A stretch of 64,000 nucleotides of DNA from Foliimonas ilicis. GTDB taxonomy: Bacteria; Pseudomonadota; Alphaproteobacteria; Rhizobiales; Rhizobiaceae. Under the pieces are notes generated by a model, which saw only the letters and a list, made by a program, of their open reading frames with translations, was not told the DNA's origin and made no database searches. This document shows positions 34,127 through 42,223 of this stretch, one piece after another. Position 1 is the stretch's first letter. Each line of letters begins with the position of its first letter. The stretch lies in contig NZ_JBDUUH010000007.1 in the NCBI RefSeq assembly GCF_039939195.1, positions 1 through 64,000 of the forward strand, read 5' to 3'. Made by a program: the position numbers and the translations under genes.

Positions 34127-35107
34127 TCATGGGATCAGGATCGTGGTTCCGGTCGTCTTTCGGCCTTCGAGGTCCGAATGCGCCCGCGCCGCGTCTTTGA
34201 GATCGTAAGTCTGATTGATGCTGATCTTCACAGCCCCATTCAGCACCGCATCGAAAAGGGCGCTGGAGCTTTCTTCCAGATCCTGGCGCTTTGCGATGTA
34301 GGTGAACAGCGTTGGCCGCGTTACGAACAGAGAGCCCTTTTTGGAAAGGATACCGAGATCGAGAGGCGGAATGATCCCGGAAGACTGTCCGAAGCTAACC
34401 AGCATGCCGAGCGGCCTGAGACAATCGAGAGAACCGGCAAACGTATCCTTCCCGACAGAATCATAGACGACATTGCAAAGCTCGCCATTTGTGATTTCAC
34501 GCACGGCAGAGGCAAAATCAGGCGTCTGGCGATAGTTGATGACGTGGTCGTAACCATTGGCCTTTGCCAACGCGACCTTATCGGGTGAACCGGCCGTACC
34601 GATGGTCTTTACGCCAAGATGCTTGGCCCATTGTCCGGCGATCAGGCCGACGCCGCCCGCTGCAGCGTGAAACAGGATCGTGTCGCCCTTCTTGACCTTG
34701 AAAGTGCGTCGCAGCAGATACTCAGCGGTCATGCCCTTCAGCATCATCGCTGCTGCCTGTTCATCACTTATACCGTCCGGGATTTTTACAACCTTGTCCG
34801 CAGCGATAACGCGCTGCTCGCAATAGGCGCCGATCGGTCCCGCATAGGCTATGCGATCGCCTTTCTTCAATGAAGTGACGCCCTCGCCTGTCTCGAGCAC
34901 AACGCCTGCGGCTTCATTGCCGGGGATGAGCGGCAAGCCGGCAGGCGCCGGATAAAGGCCGGTGCGGTAGTACACGTCGAGAAAGTTCAGACCAATGGCC
35001 GTATGCTTGATCAGGACTTCGCCAGCACCCGGAGTGCCGGGATCTTTGTCCGCATAAGTCAGAACTTCAGGACCGCCATTGCTGCGAACGAGGACCGCTT
35101 TGGACAT
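34127..35107 (-). CDS. quinone oxidoreductase (zeta-crystallin/Qor family)
   Basis: A 326-residue zinc-free medium-chain reductase. It starts MSKAVLVRSNGGPEVLTYADKD; the nucleotide-binding segment is ILFHAAAGGVGLIAGQWAK; and no zinc-binding cysteines are present, which separates Qor from alcohol dehydrogenases. The family reduces quinones with NADPH, often in one-electron steps. The start at 35107, one base after the pcs stop with AAGG nine bases upstream, is preferred; an ATG at 35116 and a TTG at 35128 are alternatives. It probably shares a transcript with pcs. Confidence 0.9.
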   Translation of the reverse strand: MSKAVLVRSNGGPEVLTYADKDPGTPGAGEVLIKHTAIGLNFLDVYYRTGLYPAPAGLPLIPGNEAAGVVLETGEGVTSLKKGDRIAYAGPIGAYCEQRVIAADKVVKIPDGISDEQAAAMMLKGMTAEYLLRRTFKVKKGDTILFHAAAGGVGLIAGQWAKHLGVKTIGTAGSPDKVALAKANGYDHVINYRQTPDFASAVREITNGELCNVVYDSVGKDTFAGSLDCLRPLGMLVSFGQSSGIIPPLDLGILSKKGSLFVTRPTLFTYIAKRQDLEESSSALFDAVLNGAVKISINQTYDLKDAARAHSDLEGRKTTGTTILIP

Positions 35108-35108
35108 G

Positions 35109-35891
35109 TCAGACATCCTTTGCACCAAGCTTCGGGAACATCTGCATGACGCCCCCGATAAAGAACAGATAGACGCCGGTTATGGCGATGCCGATTTTCA
35201 CCAGATCATGCGCGTTCATGCCCTGCAGCAGAGCAATCGCGCCAAAAGCACACCAAACCAGCGTTATGGTCAAATTGAGATTGCGCAGGCGCTTGACCCG
35301 CACGGGATGAAGAAAATTGATCGGCAGGAACGTCATGACACCCGCAATGACAACGATGGCGAATGAGAGCCATTCACCTGTGCCAATCACGAAAAGCGTA
35401 AAGACGAGCATGTTCCAGACGACCGGAAAACCTTTGAAAAAGTTCTCCTTCGTCTTCATGCTGGTGTCGGCATAATAGATCGCGCTGGAAATGACGATTA
35501 TCGCCGCCGAGAGGAAGGAAAGGCCTTCGCCCATGAAACCGCTCTGATAGAGCGCGAAAGCCGGGATCAGGACGTAGGTGACATAGTCGATGATGTTGTC
35601 GAGCATCTCGCCCGACCAGGTCGGCAGCACGTCTTTGACTTCGAGCTTGCGGGCTATCGGCCCGTCTATGCCGTCGACGAACAGGGCAAGGCCAAGCCAC
35701 CAGAACATGGCCGTCCAACGCTCCTCGCTCGCCGCAACCAGCGAAAGAAACGCCAGAAAAGAACCTGATGCTGTTAGCAGATGAACCGAGAAGGCCTTAG
35801 CCTGCGGCCATGTAACTTTCTTCTTTTTCACGTTTCGCGCCGCTCGTTGTTCAGAATTCAGCGAGATGGAGCGCTTCGACAACGCGCCCAC
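35109..35891 (-). CDS. pcs: phosphatidylcholine synthase (Pcs)
   Basis: A roughly 260-residue inner-membrane CDP-alcohol phosphatidyltransferase that condenses CDP-diacylglycerol with choline to give phosphatidylcholine directly. The motif DGIDGPIARK ... GEMLDNIIDY carries the DG-x2-AR ... G-x3-D-x3-D pattern, with the wider spacing typical of Pcs. About seven hydrophobic segments follow. Pcs is characteristic of Brucella and rhizobia, which take choline from their hosts. The start is uncertain: only GTG (35891), TTG or internal GTG codons are available and none has a good ribosome site. It precedes the Qor gene by one base. Confidence 0.93.
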   Translation of the reverse strand: MGALSKRSISLNSEQRAARNVKKKKVTWPQAKAFSVHLLTASGSFLAFLSLVAASEERWTAMFWWLGLALFVDGIDGPIARKLEVKDVLPTWSGEMLDNIIDYVTYVLIPAFALYQSGFMGEGLSFLSAAIIVISSAIYYADTSMKTKENFFKGFPVVWNMLVFTLFVIGTGEWLSFAIVVIAGVMTFLPINFLHPVRVKRLRNLNLTITLVWCAFGAIALLQGMNAHDLVKIGIAITGVYLFFIGGVMQMFPKLGAKDV

Positions 35892-36105
35892 AAGCAGATG
35901 ACTGCTTCAGCCGCACTTAATATGAGCGTTGTCGGGCATTCAAGCGCTATCGGACCGAACCAAGCTTGCGAGCAGTGTTACCAACGACTTTTGTGCCGGT
36001 CACCGCATGAGTGCGACGAGACACCACGGATTGCATCATGTTGATCAGGCACCTCGCAACGCCCTATATCACAGGCAATGATTTCGCCTGATCGAGGTTA
36101 AAAGC

Positions 36106-37338
36106 ATGAGCAAACGAGCCGACATAATCGTTGCAGGCGCCGGCCCTGTCGGCCTCGTCGCCGCTCTTGCCGCCGCACAGGCTGGCTTTTCGGTGAGGCT
36201 CTGCGGACCAAAGGCCGGCACGACCGACCGCCGGACAACAGCATTGATGCAGCCCGCGATCGACGCCCTAAGTAGCCTTGGCGTGCTCGATAAGATCCTG
36301 CCGCAAGCGGCTCCCTTGCGGGTTATGCGCATTATCGACGGCACCAAAAGGTTGATTCGCAGCCCGATCGTCACATTCCATGCAAGCGAAGTCGGCGCGG
36401 AGTATTTCGGTCTCAATATTCCGAATTCCGTTCTTGTTGCAGCGCTAGACGAGCAGATCGCCAGCCGCCCTGAAATCACAAGGCTCGAAACATCCATTGT
36501 CGAATGGACGATAGATGACGACGCTGTTCAGGCTGCCCTCTCCGATGGGCAGGCAATTTTCGCCAGGCTGGTCATCGCTGCTGATGGGCGGCTGTCCATG
36601 GCCCGCGACGCCGCGGGCATCGACAGTTCGACAACCCGCTACCCGCAAGCAGCATTGGTTGCGAGTTTTACCCACAGCCGCGAGCATGGCTTCGTTTCGA
36701 ATGAATTTCACACCGAAACCGGCCCTTTTACGCAAGTGCCGCTGCCGGGCAAGCGATCAAGCCTCGTATGGGTGGTTGAGCCTGAACGCGCCGACGAACT
36801 AGCGTCGCTGGATACGGCTGAACTGTCCAGACTGATCGAAAATCAGATGGGCTCTATGCTTGGAAGTGTCACGGCGGAGCCCGGCTGTCAGATTTATCCA
36901 TTGTCGGCAACGCTCCCGACGAGCTTTGCGAAAAACCGCGTTGCGCTGGTTGGTGAAGCTGCCCACGTATTCCCGCCGATCGGTGCGCAGGGTCTCAACC
37001 TTGGAATTAGAGACGTCCAGGATCTTATTGAAACAATTTCCGAATCTTCTTCAGACGTAGGCAGCAAAGAAACCCTTCGACGCTACGACGCAAAACGGCG
37101 TCCAGACGTCCTTGCGCGGGCGGGCGGGGTTCGTCTGCTCAACAGATCACTGCTTTCCAACATGCTGCCAATGCAGATCGCAAGGACGGGCGGGTTGGGC
37201 CTGCTCGGATCCATCAGCCCGCTTCGCGTGTTTTTCATGCAGGAGACCCTAAAACCCGGCACCGGGCTTTTGGGAATTCGCGATGCGTTACGGAAACAGA
37301 TCGGGCGGAAGGATACCGCTGCGGATCGCGTAGAGTAG
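36106..37338 (+). CDS. UbiH/UbiF-family FAD-dependent hydroxylase
   Basis: A 410-residue flavin monooxygenase. The Rossmann motif ADIIVAGAGPVGLVAALAAAQ is at the N-terminus, the DG motif RLVIAADGRLSMARDAAG is near residue 160, and the FAD motif VALVGEAAHVFPPIGAQGLNLGI is near residue 280. These mark the ubiquinone-biosynthesis hydroxylases (UbiH/F/I/L) acting at the membrane. GAGG precedes the ATG. It is a single gene; its last 51 bases overlap antisense with the AEC transporter gene. Which ring position it hydroxylates cannot be told from sequence. Confidence 0.9.
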   Translation: MSKRADIIVAGAGPVGLVAALAAAQAGFSVRLCGPKAGTTDRRTTALMQPAIDALSSLGVLDKILPQAAPLRVMRIIDGTKRLIRSPIVTFHASEVGAEYFGLNIPNSVLVAALDEQIASRPEITRLETSIVEWTIDDDAVQAALSDGQAIFARLVIAADGRLSMARDAAGIDSSTTRYPQAALVASFTHSREHGFVSNEFHTETGPFTQVPLPGKRSSLVWVVEPERADELASLDTAELSRLIENQMGSMLGSVTAEPGCQIYPLSATLPTSFAKNRVALVGEAAHVFPPIGAQGLNLGIRDVQDLIETISESSSDVGSKETLRRYDAKRRPDVLARAGGVRLLNRSLLSNMLPMQIARTGGLGLLGSISPLRVFFMQETLKPGTGLLGIRDALRKQIGRKDTAADRVE

Positions 37339-38250
37339 TGCTGTCACGCTGAACACCGATATGCATGTCGTGATCAGCACGCTGGCCGACGCCCGCTGCA
37401 CCCAAACGCCATATTGCTGGGCCAGCACGAAGACATTCGTTGCCGTGGGGAGCGCTGCAAGCAGAACTGCCGTAAAAACCCAGACCTCCGAAAAATTGCC
37501 GATCCAGCTCAGCATCACATAGCAAAGCATCGGATGCACAACCAGCTTGAGGCCGGCAATCGGCACGAGCTCGACCGGGACGCGGTTCAATGGTCGAAGC
37601 GCCAGCGTCACGCCCATTGCAAACAATGCGCAGGGGGCGGCAGCGCTCGCGAGATAATCCAGCAGCCTTTCCAGCGGCATCGGCGCCCTGAATTCGAACG
37701 CTGCCGCGGCAACACCGATCGCAGTCGCGATGATAAATGGGTGAAGCAGGATTTTCTTGAGCGCATCGCCGGTCATTTGCAGCGGCGAGCGCCCCTGCCC
37801 GCCGGCAACCGCCATCAACATCGGCGCCAGGGCGAAGTGCATGATGTTTTCAAAACAGAAGATCAACGCCAGCGGCACAGCCGCTTCCGGGCCGAAAGCC
37901 AGCAACGCAAGCCCCGGCCCCATGAAACCGATATTGCCATAGGCAGCGGCAAAACCCTTGATGCCCGATTCGGCAATTTTGCCGCGCGAAACGATCACCG
38001 AGCCGCAAAACATCAGCGCAAAGATGACGAAAGTCGAGAAAACCGAACCGAAAATATAGCTCCATTCGGTCAGTTGCTCGATCGGCGTCTTCGACAATAG
38101 CTGAAAAAACATGGCCGGAAGCGCGATATAGATGATGAATGTCGTCATCCAGCCAAGCGCTTCAAGCGGCTGGCGCGTTAACTTCGCGACCACGAAACCG
38201 ATGAAGATCAGGCCGAAGAACGGCAAAACAAGCCCAAATATATCCGACAT
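37288..38250 (-). CDS. AEC-family transporter (auxin-efflux-carrier type)
   Basis: A 320-residue inner-membrane protein with ten predicted helices in two five-helix halves, N-terminal VLPFFGLIFIGFVVAKL and the crossover GYGNIGFMGPGLALLAFGPEA-like region (AYGNIGFMGPGLALL) that contains the family's Asn. Members export or import malate, malonate or similar acids. The start at 38250 follows GGGAAG; the frame runs eight codons further upstream. Its 3' end overlaps the convergent hydroxylase gene by 51 bases. The solute is unknown. Confidence 0.9.
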   Translation of the reverse strand: MSDIFGLVLPFFGLIFIGFVVAKLTRQPLEALGWMTTFIIYIALPAMFFQLLSKTPIEQLTEWSYIFGSVFSTFVIFALMFCGSVIVSRGKIAESGIKGFAAAYGNIGFMGPGLALLAFGPEAAVPLALIFCFENIMHFALAPMLMAVAGGQGRSPLQMTGDALKKILLHPFIIATAIGVAAAAFEFRAPMPLERLLDYLASAAAPCALFAMGVTLALRPLNRVPVELVPIAGLKLVVHPMLCYVMLSWIGNFSEVWVFTAVLLAALPTATNVFVLAQQYGVWVQRASASVLITTCISVFSVTALLYAIRSGILPPDLFP

Positions 38251-38364
38251 TTCTTCCCGCGCCTGAAACCTCACCCAGCGCTAACGCGTGGCTTTGGTGG
38301 GCGTCAAGGCTCAAGGGATTGAATTGCTTGGATCGATGCGCCAAATAGTGCCAGAGGTAGCGCA

Positions 38365-38697
38365 ATGAGTGACATCAAGACAGCCAAGTTTTCGATCGGC
38401 CAGGTTGTTCGCCACAGGCTGTTTCCGTTTCGCGGCGTGATCTTTGACGTCGACCCGGAATTCGCCAACAGCGAAGAATGGTACGAATCCATTCCGGCAG
38501 AGGTTCGTCCGGCGCGCAACCAGCCTTTCTACCATTTGCTGGCCGAAAATTCCGAGACGGAATACGTCGCCTATGTGTCGGAGCAGAACCTGCTTGAGGA
38601 TGAGTCCGGCGAGCCGGTCAGGCATCCACAGATCAGGGAGTTCTTCGATAAGACTTCTGACGGCCGATACGCCCCAAAAGACAATTTGAAGCATTAA
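38365..38697 (+). CDS. hspQ: heat-shock protein HspQ / hemimethylated-DNA-binding YccV family
   Basis: A 110-residue cytosolic protein with the YccV-like domain: FSIGQVVRHRLFPFRGVIFDVDPEF, the repeated-aromatic QPFYHLLAENSETEYVAYVSEQNLL, and PVRHPQIREFF. In E. coli HspQ is a heat-shock protein that binds hemimethylated DNA and modulates Lon proteolysis. A ribosome site (AGAGG) precedes the ATG. It is followed by a shared strong terminator and then convergent ialB. No heat-shock promoter could be read confidently in the 114 bases before it. Confidence 0.93.
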   Translation: MSDIKTAKFSIGQVVRHRLFPFRGVIFDVDPEFANSEEWYESIPAEVRPARNQPFYHLLAENSETEYVAYVSEQNLLEDESGEPVRHPQIREFFDKTSDGRYAPKDNLKH

Positions 38698-38727
38698 AAA
38701 AGGCGGGTTTTGACCCGCCTTTTTTAT
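38695..38727. terminator. bidirectional terminator between hspQ and ialB
   Basis: AGGCGGGT (38701-38708) and ACCCGCCT (38713-38720) form an 8-bp stem with the loop TTTG, flanked by an A-run and a T-run. It terminates the rightward hspQ and the leftward ialB transcripts. Confidence 0.92.
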
Positions 38728-38746
38728 AATTCCGGAAATTCAGAAC

Positions 38747-39376
38747 TTAATTGGCGGTTTTCGCCCTGTCCTGCTCTTCCTTCAGCTTTTTCGCGAAGTC
38801 TTCGTTGTTCTTGCTCACGAACTCCTGAAGCTTCTTCTGGCGATCCTCGATGTCGGACTGCTGCATCGCAGGACCGTCATAAGCGCCCGTGAAGCCCTGA
38901 AGCGAAACCTTCACCGGGTTCTGCTGGTTCTGAAAATTGACCGAAGTAAGCGTCAACTCCTGACCCTTCTTGAACGAAGCGACGAGCGGGTCGTTGAGCG
39001 GAACTTCCGCCACGCAACGGTCAGGGAAGCAGATCACATAGTCGAGCTTCTGTGCCTTGCCGCCGTCGATCTGCAGGCCGATGCCGGGAGGCACCAGGCG
39101 ACCGGTTGGAACCGTTACCTGAAATACCTTGCGATTCACCTTGCCCTTGAGTTCGATCAGGCTGATGCCGGTAACCATCTGGCCGGAATCGGCAACCAGA
39201 ATGTTCTGCACGTTGCAGATGTCGACTTCTTCCTGCTTGGTGCAAGCCTTGAACCAGCCCTGAGGCGCTTGCTGTTGCTGCTGGGCTGCCGCTGGCGAAA
39301 AGCTGGCGGCGAGCACTCCAAGTGCGCCTGCGGCCATCGCCGGAATACGGCAAGCGTCGATTTTCAGGCTGATCAT
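38747..39376 (-). CDS. ialB: invasion-associated locus B (IalB) family protein
   Basis: A 209-residue exported protein with signal peptide MISLKIDACRIPAMAAGALGVLAASFSPAAAQ, then the IalB domain: GWFKACTKQEEVDICNVQN, GISLIELKGKVNRKVFQVTVPTG, and CFPDRCVAEVPL with paired cysteines. A Gln-rich patch follows the signal, and a charged helical tail (DIEDRQKKLQEFVSKNNEDF) ends the protein. IalB was described as an invasion-linked outer-membrane protein of Bartonella; in free-living relatives the role is unclear. It is a single gene, convergent with hspQ. Confidence 0.92.
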   Translation of the reverse strand: MISLKIDACRIPAMAAGALGVLAASFSPAAAQQQQQAPQGWFKACTKQEEVDICNVQNILVADSGQMVTGISLIELKGKVNRKVFQVTVPTGRLVPPGIGLQIDGGKAQKLDYVICFPDRCVAEVPLNDPLVASFKKGQELTLTSVNFQNQQNPVKVSLQGFTGAYDGPAMQQSDIEDRQKKLQEFVSKNNEDFAKKLKEEQDRAKTAN

Positions 39377-39529
39377 CTTGTTCCTATCCTCTCAAACGAT
39401 CCGGGAACGGTTCTATCCGCTGTTTGTCTTGGCTACCTGTTGGGCAAATAAGGCAACAGCATGACTTCGCGTCGCCTGTTACACTGCCGCATCGTATGAA
39501 TCCAGCCTCTTTGCGGAATGTCACTTACA

Positions 39530-39630
39530 TTAGAGTGCCGTGCGTCCTATTGGACGCACAAAGGACGCTCTAACACTTTAGTCTCTGCATCGTGCTTTCC
39601 TCAACCGATTCCGTTTTCGGGCCGATGCAG
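39530..39630. repeat. composite palindromic repeat unit in the ialB/yejA gap
   Basis: The 344-base gene-free gap 39377-39720 contains two adjacent palindromic modules. The first (39530-39573) has outer arms TTAGAG/CTCTAA around a perfect GTGCGTCC-TATT-GGACGCAC hairpin. The second (39585-39630) has arms CTGCATCG/CGATGCAG around GTGCTTTCC and an inner CCGATTCCGTTTTCGGG dyad. Both look like pieces of the short dispersed intergenic repeats common in Brucellaceae and rhizobia. Apart from this, I see only presumed promoter DNA for the flanking genes. Confidence 0.65.
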
Positions 39631-39720
39631 AACCGCCATGAACTGCACCGAATTCAACCTCATGATAGATTGAAAAGCGAATCAATCCAAAACACGTCCG
39701 ATTTTTTGAGGTAAGAGGCT

Positions 39721-41520
39721 ATGCGCCGTTCATTTTTGTTGCTCTGCGCGAGCCTGATTCTCGGCCTTGGCGTCTCCCAGGGCAATGCCGAACCCAAACA
39801 CGCCATCGCAATGCACGGCGAACCGGCGCTGCCGGAAAACTTCACGCATTTCCCATATGCGAATCCTGACGCACCCAAGGGCGGACGCATCGAATATGCA
39901 TGGCCCGGCACCTTCGACAGCATCAATCCATTCATTGTCCAGGGAAGCGGCGCACGCGGCACGCTCGATCTGATTTTCGGCTACAACGTTTTCGACAGCC
40001 TCATGCAGCGCTCCGCCGATGAGCCGTTCACACTCTATCCGCTTGTTGCAAAATCGGTGGAAACCGATGACCAGCGCAGCTTCGTCGAGTTCACCATCGA
40101 CGATCGCGCGCGCTTCTCCGACGGAGAACCTATCACACCCGACGACGTGATTTTCACCATCGAACTGCTGCGCGACAAGGCATTGCCGCGCTATGGCGTC
40201 ACGGCCGGGAAGATCGAAAAAATGGAGAAAATCGGAAAACAGGGCATCCGGTTTGTTTTCAAAGAACCCGACCGTGAGCTGCCGCTTATCCTCGGCCTGA
40301 TGCCTGTTTTGCCCAAACACGCAATCAACGCGGAAACATTCGATCGTTCGACGCTCACGCCAATTATCGGCAGCGGGCCTTACAAGCTCGAAACGGTGCG
40401 CGCAGGCGAAAGCATCACGATGGTCCGCAACAAGGACTATTGGGCGAAGGATTTGCCCACAAAACGCGGTTTCGACAATTACGACCAAATTCGCGTCACC
40501 TATTTCCGCGACGAAAACGCGATGTTCGAAGCCTTCAAGAAAGGTCTGGTCGATGTTTTCATGGAAGGAAGCAGCGGGCGCTGGGCCAATGACTATGATT
40601 TCCCGGCGGTAACGCGCGGCGACATCGTCAAGGAAACGATCCGCACACGATTGCCTTCGGGCATGTTCGGCTTCCTGATGAACACGCGCAGACACGTCTT
40701 CAAAGAACCGGAAGTCAGAAAGGCCCTGATCGACCTGTTCGATTTCGAGTGGTCCAATCGAAACCTGCTTTCGAACGCTTACACGCGCACCAAGAGTTTT
40801 TACGACAATTCGGATTTGTCCTCTCACGGTCGCCCGGCGAGCGAGCGGGAAAAAGTCCTGCTTGCGCCCTTCCCCGACGCAGTCACGCCGGAAATCATGG
40901 CTGAAGGCTGGAAGCCGCCCGTCTCGGACGGCAGCGGCCGGGACCGGGATTTCCTGCGCGTCGGCTACGAAAAGCTGAAACAGGCAGGTTACGAGGTCAA
41001 GAACGGCGCGCTGACAGCACCGGACGGCTCGCCACTGGCGTTCGAGATCATGCTCAAGGGCAAAGACGGCGAACAGCTCGCAATCGCATGGCAGCAAACG
41101 CTGCGACGCCTTGGCATTGCGGCAAACGTCCGTTCGGTCGATGCCGCACAATATCAGCAGCGGATGATCAACTATGATTTCGACGCGATCGTTTATCTCT
41201 ATCCTTCATCGCTCTCACCGGGCGTCGAGCAGATTGCGCGCTGGGGTTCTGCCTTCCGCGACCAGCCGGGAACCTTCAACTTTGCAGGTGTGGCCAATCC
41301 GGCTTTGGATGCAACGATCAACGCGTTGTTGAATGCCCGCACGCGCGAAGAGTTCGTCGATGCCGTGCGCGCGCAGGATCGCGTTTTGTTGAGTGGCGCC
41401 TATGTCGTTCCTTTGTATTACTCGCCCGAGCAATGGATAGCGCGTTGGAACCGCATAAAACGCCCCGAAACCATACCGCTGAACGGCGCGCAATTGCCCA
41501 CATGGTGGCGGCAAGATTAG
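39721..41520 (+). CDS. extracellular solute-binding protein family 5 (YejA-like oligopeptide type)
   Basis: A 599-residue periplasmic binding protein with signal peptide MRRSFLLLCASLILGLGVSQGNA. The mature protein has the family-5 pattern: APKGGRIEYAWPGTFDSINPF, RARFSDGEPITPDDVIFTIELL, GSGPYKLE, and late NYDFDAIVYLYPSSLSPG. It resembles YejA, which with YejBEF imports peptides such as microcin C. No permease or ATPase genes follow; a DsbA-like protein does. It may therefore serve a transporter encoded elsewhere. The ATG follows GAGGTAAGAGG. Confidence 0.92.
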   Translation: MRRSFLLLCASLILGLGVSQGNAEPKHAIAMHGEPALPENFTHFPYANPDAPKGGRIEYAWPGTFDSINPFIVQGSGARGTLDLIFGYNVFDSLMQRSADEPFTLYPLVAKSVETDDQRSFVEFTIDDRARFSDGEPITPDDVIFTIELLRDKALPRYGVTAGKIEKMEKIGKQGIRFVFKEPDRELPLILGLMPVLPKHAINAETFDRSTLTPIIGSGPYKLETVRAGESITMVRNKDYWAKDLPTKRGFDNYDQIRVTYFRDENAMFEAFKKGLVDVFMEGSSGRWANDYDFPAVTRGDIVKETIRTRLPSGMFGFLMNTRRHVFKEPEVRKALIDLFDFEWSNRNLLSNAYTRTKSFYDNSDLSSHGRPASEREKVLLAPFPDAVTPEIMAEGWKPPVSDGSGRDRDFLRVGYEKLKQAGYEVKNGALTAPDGSPLAFEIMLKGKDGEQLAIAWQQTLRRLGIAANVRSVDAAQYQQRMINYDFDAIVYLYPSSLSPGVEQIARWGSAFRDQPGTFNFAGVANPALDATINALLNARTREEFVDAVRAQDRVLLSGAYVVPLYYSPEQWIARWNRIKRPETIPLNGAQLPTWWRQD

Positions 41521-41536
41521 AACGGAAGAGCTCGAC

Positions 41537-42211
41537 ATGGCCAAGCAGTCAGTAACGGTAGACGTCGTTTCCGATGTCGTATGCCCCTGGTGTTTCATCG
41601 GCCAGAAGCGGCTCGACAAGGCAATAGAGTTGCTTCCCGATATCGATGTCCATGTCCGTTGGCGTCCATTCCAGCTTGATCCGACGATCCCGGCAGGCGG
41701 CATCGACCGCAAGCAATACATGCTGTCGAAATTCGGGAGCGAAGAGCGCCTGAAAGAGATTCACGCGAGAGTCGAGCAACTGGGTGCCGATGAAGGCATT
41801 GAATTCGACTTCGATGCGATCACCGTTTCACCGAATACGATCGACGCGCATCGCGTGATCCGCTGGTCTGCAGCACAGGGCGAAGCCGCGCAAAATACCG
41901 TCGCGCGCCGCCTGTTTCAGCTTTATTTCGAAGAAGGCAAAAACGTCGGTGATCATGAAGTTCTGATCGACGCCGTAAGAGGCGCTGGCCTGGACGCGGC
42001 CCCAATCGAAGTGCTCCTCGCAACGGACGCCGATCGCACGGAGATTTCGACGGAAGCCGCCACCGCATCGCAAATGGGCATAACCGGCGTCCCGTGCTTT
42101 TTGCTCGAAAGCAAATACGCTGTCATGGGCGCTCAGGACGTCGCGACGCTGGCCGACGCGATCCAACAAGTCGCCACTGCCAAAGCGAATGGCGACCTCG
42201 GCGACGCCTGA
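41537..42211 (+). CDS. DsbA-family oxidoreductase (FrnE-like)
   Basis: A 224-residue thioredoxin-fold protein with active site C16-P-W-C19 (DVVCPWCFIGQKR), a helical insertion, and the cis-Pro loop GITGVPCFLL followed by ESKYAVMGAQD. This is the FrnE group of 2-hydroxychromene-isomerase/DsbA relatives, usually cytosolic since no signal is present. It starts 16 bases after the YejA-like gene and has its own GGAAGAG site. The family catalyses thiol-disulfide exchange; the natural substrate is unknown. It is convergent with mfd, six bases apart. Confidence 0.92.
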   Translation: MAKQSVTVDVVSDVVCPWCFIGQKRLDKAIELLPDIDVHVRWRPFQLDPTIPAGGIDRKQYMLSKFGSEERLKEIHARVEQLGADEGIEFDFDAITVSPNTIDAHRVIRWSAAQGEAAQNTVARRLFQLYFEEGKNVGDHEVLIDAVRGAGLDAAPIEVLLATDADRTEISTEAATASQMGITGVPCFLLESKYAVMGAQDVATLADAIQQVATAKANGDLGDA

Positions 42212-42223
42212 TAGGAATCAGGC
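42206..42223 (+). terminator. hairpin spanning both stop codons of dsbA-like gene and mfd
   Basis: GCCTGAT (42206-42212) and ATCAGGC (42217-42223) form a perfect 7-bp stem with the loop AGGA; CGCCGC and a short T-run (42230-42234) follow. The stem contains the stop codons of both convergent genes (42209-42211 and 42220-42218). It is a probable rightward terminator and perhaps a partial leftward one. Confidence 0.55.

Noticed and set aside
39730..41151. A 473-codon open frame on the - strand
   Set aside because: Antisense to the YejA-like gene, which has a signal peptide and family motifs.
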